DNA from: Candidatus Sumerlaeota bacterium
GTDB taxonomy: Bacteria > Sumerlaeota > Sumerlaeia > JADFCT01
Reading direction: 5' to 3'
Assembly (NCBI GenBank): GCA_026398575.1
Contig: JAPLSP010000157.1
Span: 1-5,796 of the forward strand
Length of the DNA stretch: 5,796 nucleotides
Shown here: positions 1 through 5,796 of the stretch, piece by piece
Layout of the letters: each line of letters opens with the position of its first letter
How positions within the stretch are numbered: the stretch's first letter is position 1
Made by a program: the position numbers and the translations under genes
The notes under the pieces: generated by a model
Told to the model about the DNA's origin: nothing
Seen by the model: only the letters and a program-made list of their open reading frames with translations
Databases searched by the model: none

Positions 1-2
1 CG

Positions 3-1058
3 CGCCTGCTCGATTTGTACGACATCGAAGCGGTCGTGCGGCATCTGATCGAACTGCACGCCGAGCGCGAGGAAGTGGATGACATTGACCACCTCGGCAA
101 CCGCCGCGTGCGGTGCGTCGGCGAACTGCTTCAAAACCAAATCCGCGTCGGCCTGGCGGAAATGGAAAAGACCGCCAAAGACCGCATGTCCGTCGTCGAA
201 CTGGAAAACATGCTGCCGCACAACCTGATCAACGCCAAGCCCGTGGCCACCGCCATCAAGGATTTCTTCGGCCGTTCGCAACTGAGCCAGTTCATGGACC
301 AGACCAATCCGCTGGCCGAGCTGACACATAAACGGCGGCTTTCGGCCCTTGGCCCCGGCGGTTTGAGCCGGGATCGCGCCGGATTCGAAGTGCGCGACGT
401 GCACCATACGCACTACGGGCGCATCTGCCCGATCGAAACGCCGGAAGGCCCCAACATCGGTCTGATCTCCTCGCTGTGCACGTACGCGCGCATCAACCCC
501 TATGGCTTCATCGAGACGCCGTATCGCAAGGTCAGCAAGGGCCGCGTCTCCAGCGTCATCGCGCAGGAGGACTACCTGACGGCGGACGTCGAGGACCGCT
601 ATACGATCGCGCAGGCCAACGTCCCCCTGACGGAAACGGGCGAGTTCAAGCAGGCGCGCGTCCTGGCGCGGCAGCGCGCCGACTATCCGCGCGTCGAGCC
701 GGAGGAAGTGGACTACATGGACGTGTCGCCCAAGCAGCTGGTGTCCGTCTCGGCGGCCCTGATCCCCTTCCTGGAACACGACGACGCCAACCGCGCGCTC
801 ATGGGTTCGAACATGCAGCGCCAGGCGGTGCCGCTCATGTTCCCCGAGGCGCCGCTGGTCGGCACGGGCGTCGAGAAACAGGTGGCGCTGGATTCCGGCA
901 CCTGCGTCGTCGCCAAGAGCGACGGCGAAGTCGTGCGCGTCACCGCCAATGAAATCCAGGTCAAGGAAAGCCACGGCAACGTCCACACCTATCAGCTCGA
1001 AAAATACAAACGCTCGAATCAAAACACCTGCATCAACCAGCGCCCGGTCGTCACCTAG
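3..1058 (+). CDS. rpoB: RNA polymerase beta subunit, middle part (5' truncated; ends at an in-frame TAG)
   Basis: This encodes the middle of the beta subunit of DNA-directed RNA polymerase, which forms one side of the active-site cleft and the rifampicin pocket. The frame is open from the left edge, so the apparent TTG start at 15 is not a real start; by alignment from memory the first codon corresponds to about E. coli beta residue 418. Recognisable motifs in order are [76 protein letters not shown] and TCINQRPVV, all hallmark beta sequences. The rifampicin-pocket residues equivalent to E. coli Q513, D516, H526, R529 and S531 are all the sensitive type. The frame is broken by TAG at 1056-1058, at a position equivalent to about E. 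coli L773, and continues in the same frame immediately afterwards. No frameshift is involved. The family assignment is certain; whether this is a separate polypeptide or one gene with the next entry is not. Confidence 0.95.
   Translation, partial: RLLDLYDIEAVVRHLIELHAEREEVDDIDHLGNRRVRCVGELLQNQIRVGLAEMEKTAKDRMSVVELENMLPHNLINAKPVATAIKDFFGRSQLSQFMDQTNPLAELTHKRRLSALGPGGLSRDRAGFEVRDVHHTHYGRICPIETPEGPNIGLISSLCTYARINPYGFIETPYRKVSKGRVSSVIAQEDYLTADVEDRYTIAQANVPLTETGEFKQARVLARQRADYPRVEPEEVDYMDVSPKQLVSVSAALIPFLEHDDANRALMGSNMQRQAVPLMFPEAPLVGTGVEKQVALDSGTCVVAKSDGEVVRVTANEIQVKESHGNVHTYQLEKYKRSNQNTCINQRPVVT
270..350 (+). other. Rifampicin resistance-determining region (cluster I) of rpoB
   Basis: These 27 codons match E. 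coli beta residues 507-533 without gaps: [15 protein letters not shown] followed by [12 protein letters not shown]. The residues most often changed in resistant strains (equivalents of Q513, D516, H526, R529, S531, L533) all have the susceptible identity. Rifampicin sensitivity is therefore the expected phenotype, by inference only. Confidence 0.9.
1056..1058 (+). other. In-frame TAG (amber) codon interrupting rpoB
   Basis: The codons around it read V-V-T-TAG-G-D-K-V-K-K, and conserved beta sequence runs on both sides without gap or frame change. As I remember them, homologues carry Leu (E. coli L773), Val (B. subtilis) or Lys (Chlamydia) here, so the site tolerates variety. A single base change from AAG, CAG or GAG would produce it. 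It is the only in-frame stop in roughly 1,900 codons of the two genes. The codon is seen directly; its cause (sequence error, suppression, recoding or a true break) is open. Confidence 0.95.
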
Positions 1059-1082
1059 GGCGACAAGGTCAAGAAAAGCGAC

Positions 1083-2900
<1,818 letters not shown>

Positions 2901-2937
2901 GCATCTCAATCAACGCTTGATTATAAAGGAATACGCC
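2901..2937 (+). other. rpoB-rpoC intergenic spacer
   Basis: This 37-base spacer is A/T richer than the genes on either side. It holds no recognisable promoter or terminator, which fits co-transcription of rpoB and rpoC. It contains a small perfect inverted repeat (AATCAA, three-base loop CGC, TTGATT at 2908-2922), too short and A/T rich to be a terminator, followed by the rpoC ribosome binding site. Confidence 0.8.
2925..2930 (+). promoter_or_regulatory. Ribosome binding site of rpoC
   Basis: AAAGGA lies seven bases upstream of ATG 2938, a good Shine-Dalgarno match at normal spacing. It fixes the rpoC start at 2938 rather than at a later in-frame ATG such as 3013. Confidence 0.8.

Positions 2938-5796
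<2,859 letters not shown>

Noticed and set aside
1053..1060. CCTAGG palindrome spanning the TAG
   Set aside because: A six-base palindrome here is expected by chance and shows no surrounding site structure.
2908..2922. Small inverted repeat AATCAA-CGC-TTGATT between rpoB and rpoC
   Set aside because: A 6-bp A/T-rich stem with no following T run cannot be a convincing terminator; it may be chance.

Overview
The window is a stretch of a bacterial RNA polymerase operon, rpoB followed by rpoC, both on the + strand. Both genes run off the window: rpoB lacks its 5' end and rpoC its 3' end. Coding density is essentially complete; the only intergenic DNA is the 37 bases between the two genes. Codon third positions are G/C rich, and there are no signs of mobile elements, RNA genes or CRISPR.

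Layout: (1) Positions 3-1058 encode the middle of the beta subunit, starting near E. coli beta residue 418 and including the rifampicin pocket. The frame then meets a TAG stop at 1056-1058. (2) The same frame, with no shift, is open again from 1059 to the TAA at 2898-2900 and encodes the rest of beta: active-site motifs, a lineage-specific coiled-coil insert, the C-terminal clamp and beta'-binding region, and an unusual Glu/Gly-rich acidic tail of about 84 residues. (3) After a short spacer with a good Shine-Dalgarno, rpoC starts at ATG 2938 and is open to the window end (953 codons). It has the N-terminal zinc site, the NADFDGD catalytic loop, the bridge helix and the second zinc site. The window ends just before the trigger loop.

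The two products would form the catalytic core of the cytoplasmic RNA polymerase; they bind each other and are almost certainly co-transcribed. The most notable point is the single in-frame TAG in an otherwise intact essential gene. It may be a sequencing or assembly error, a real nonsense codon that is suppressed or recoded, or a split beta subunit; the window alone cannot decide. A second oddity is an Asp in place of a near-universal Gly in the beta motif [12 protein letters not shown].

Organism: from remembered homologues, the beta protein resembles Chlamydiae and other PVC bacteria, while parts of beta' resemble both PVC and Bacteroidetes. I infer a moderately GC-rich, probably uncultured member of the PVC/FCB assemblage, with low confidence on the phylum. 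I see no previously undescribed multi-gene system here; the candidates for novelty are within the polymerase genes themselves.
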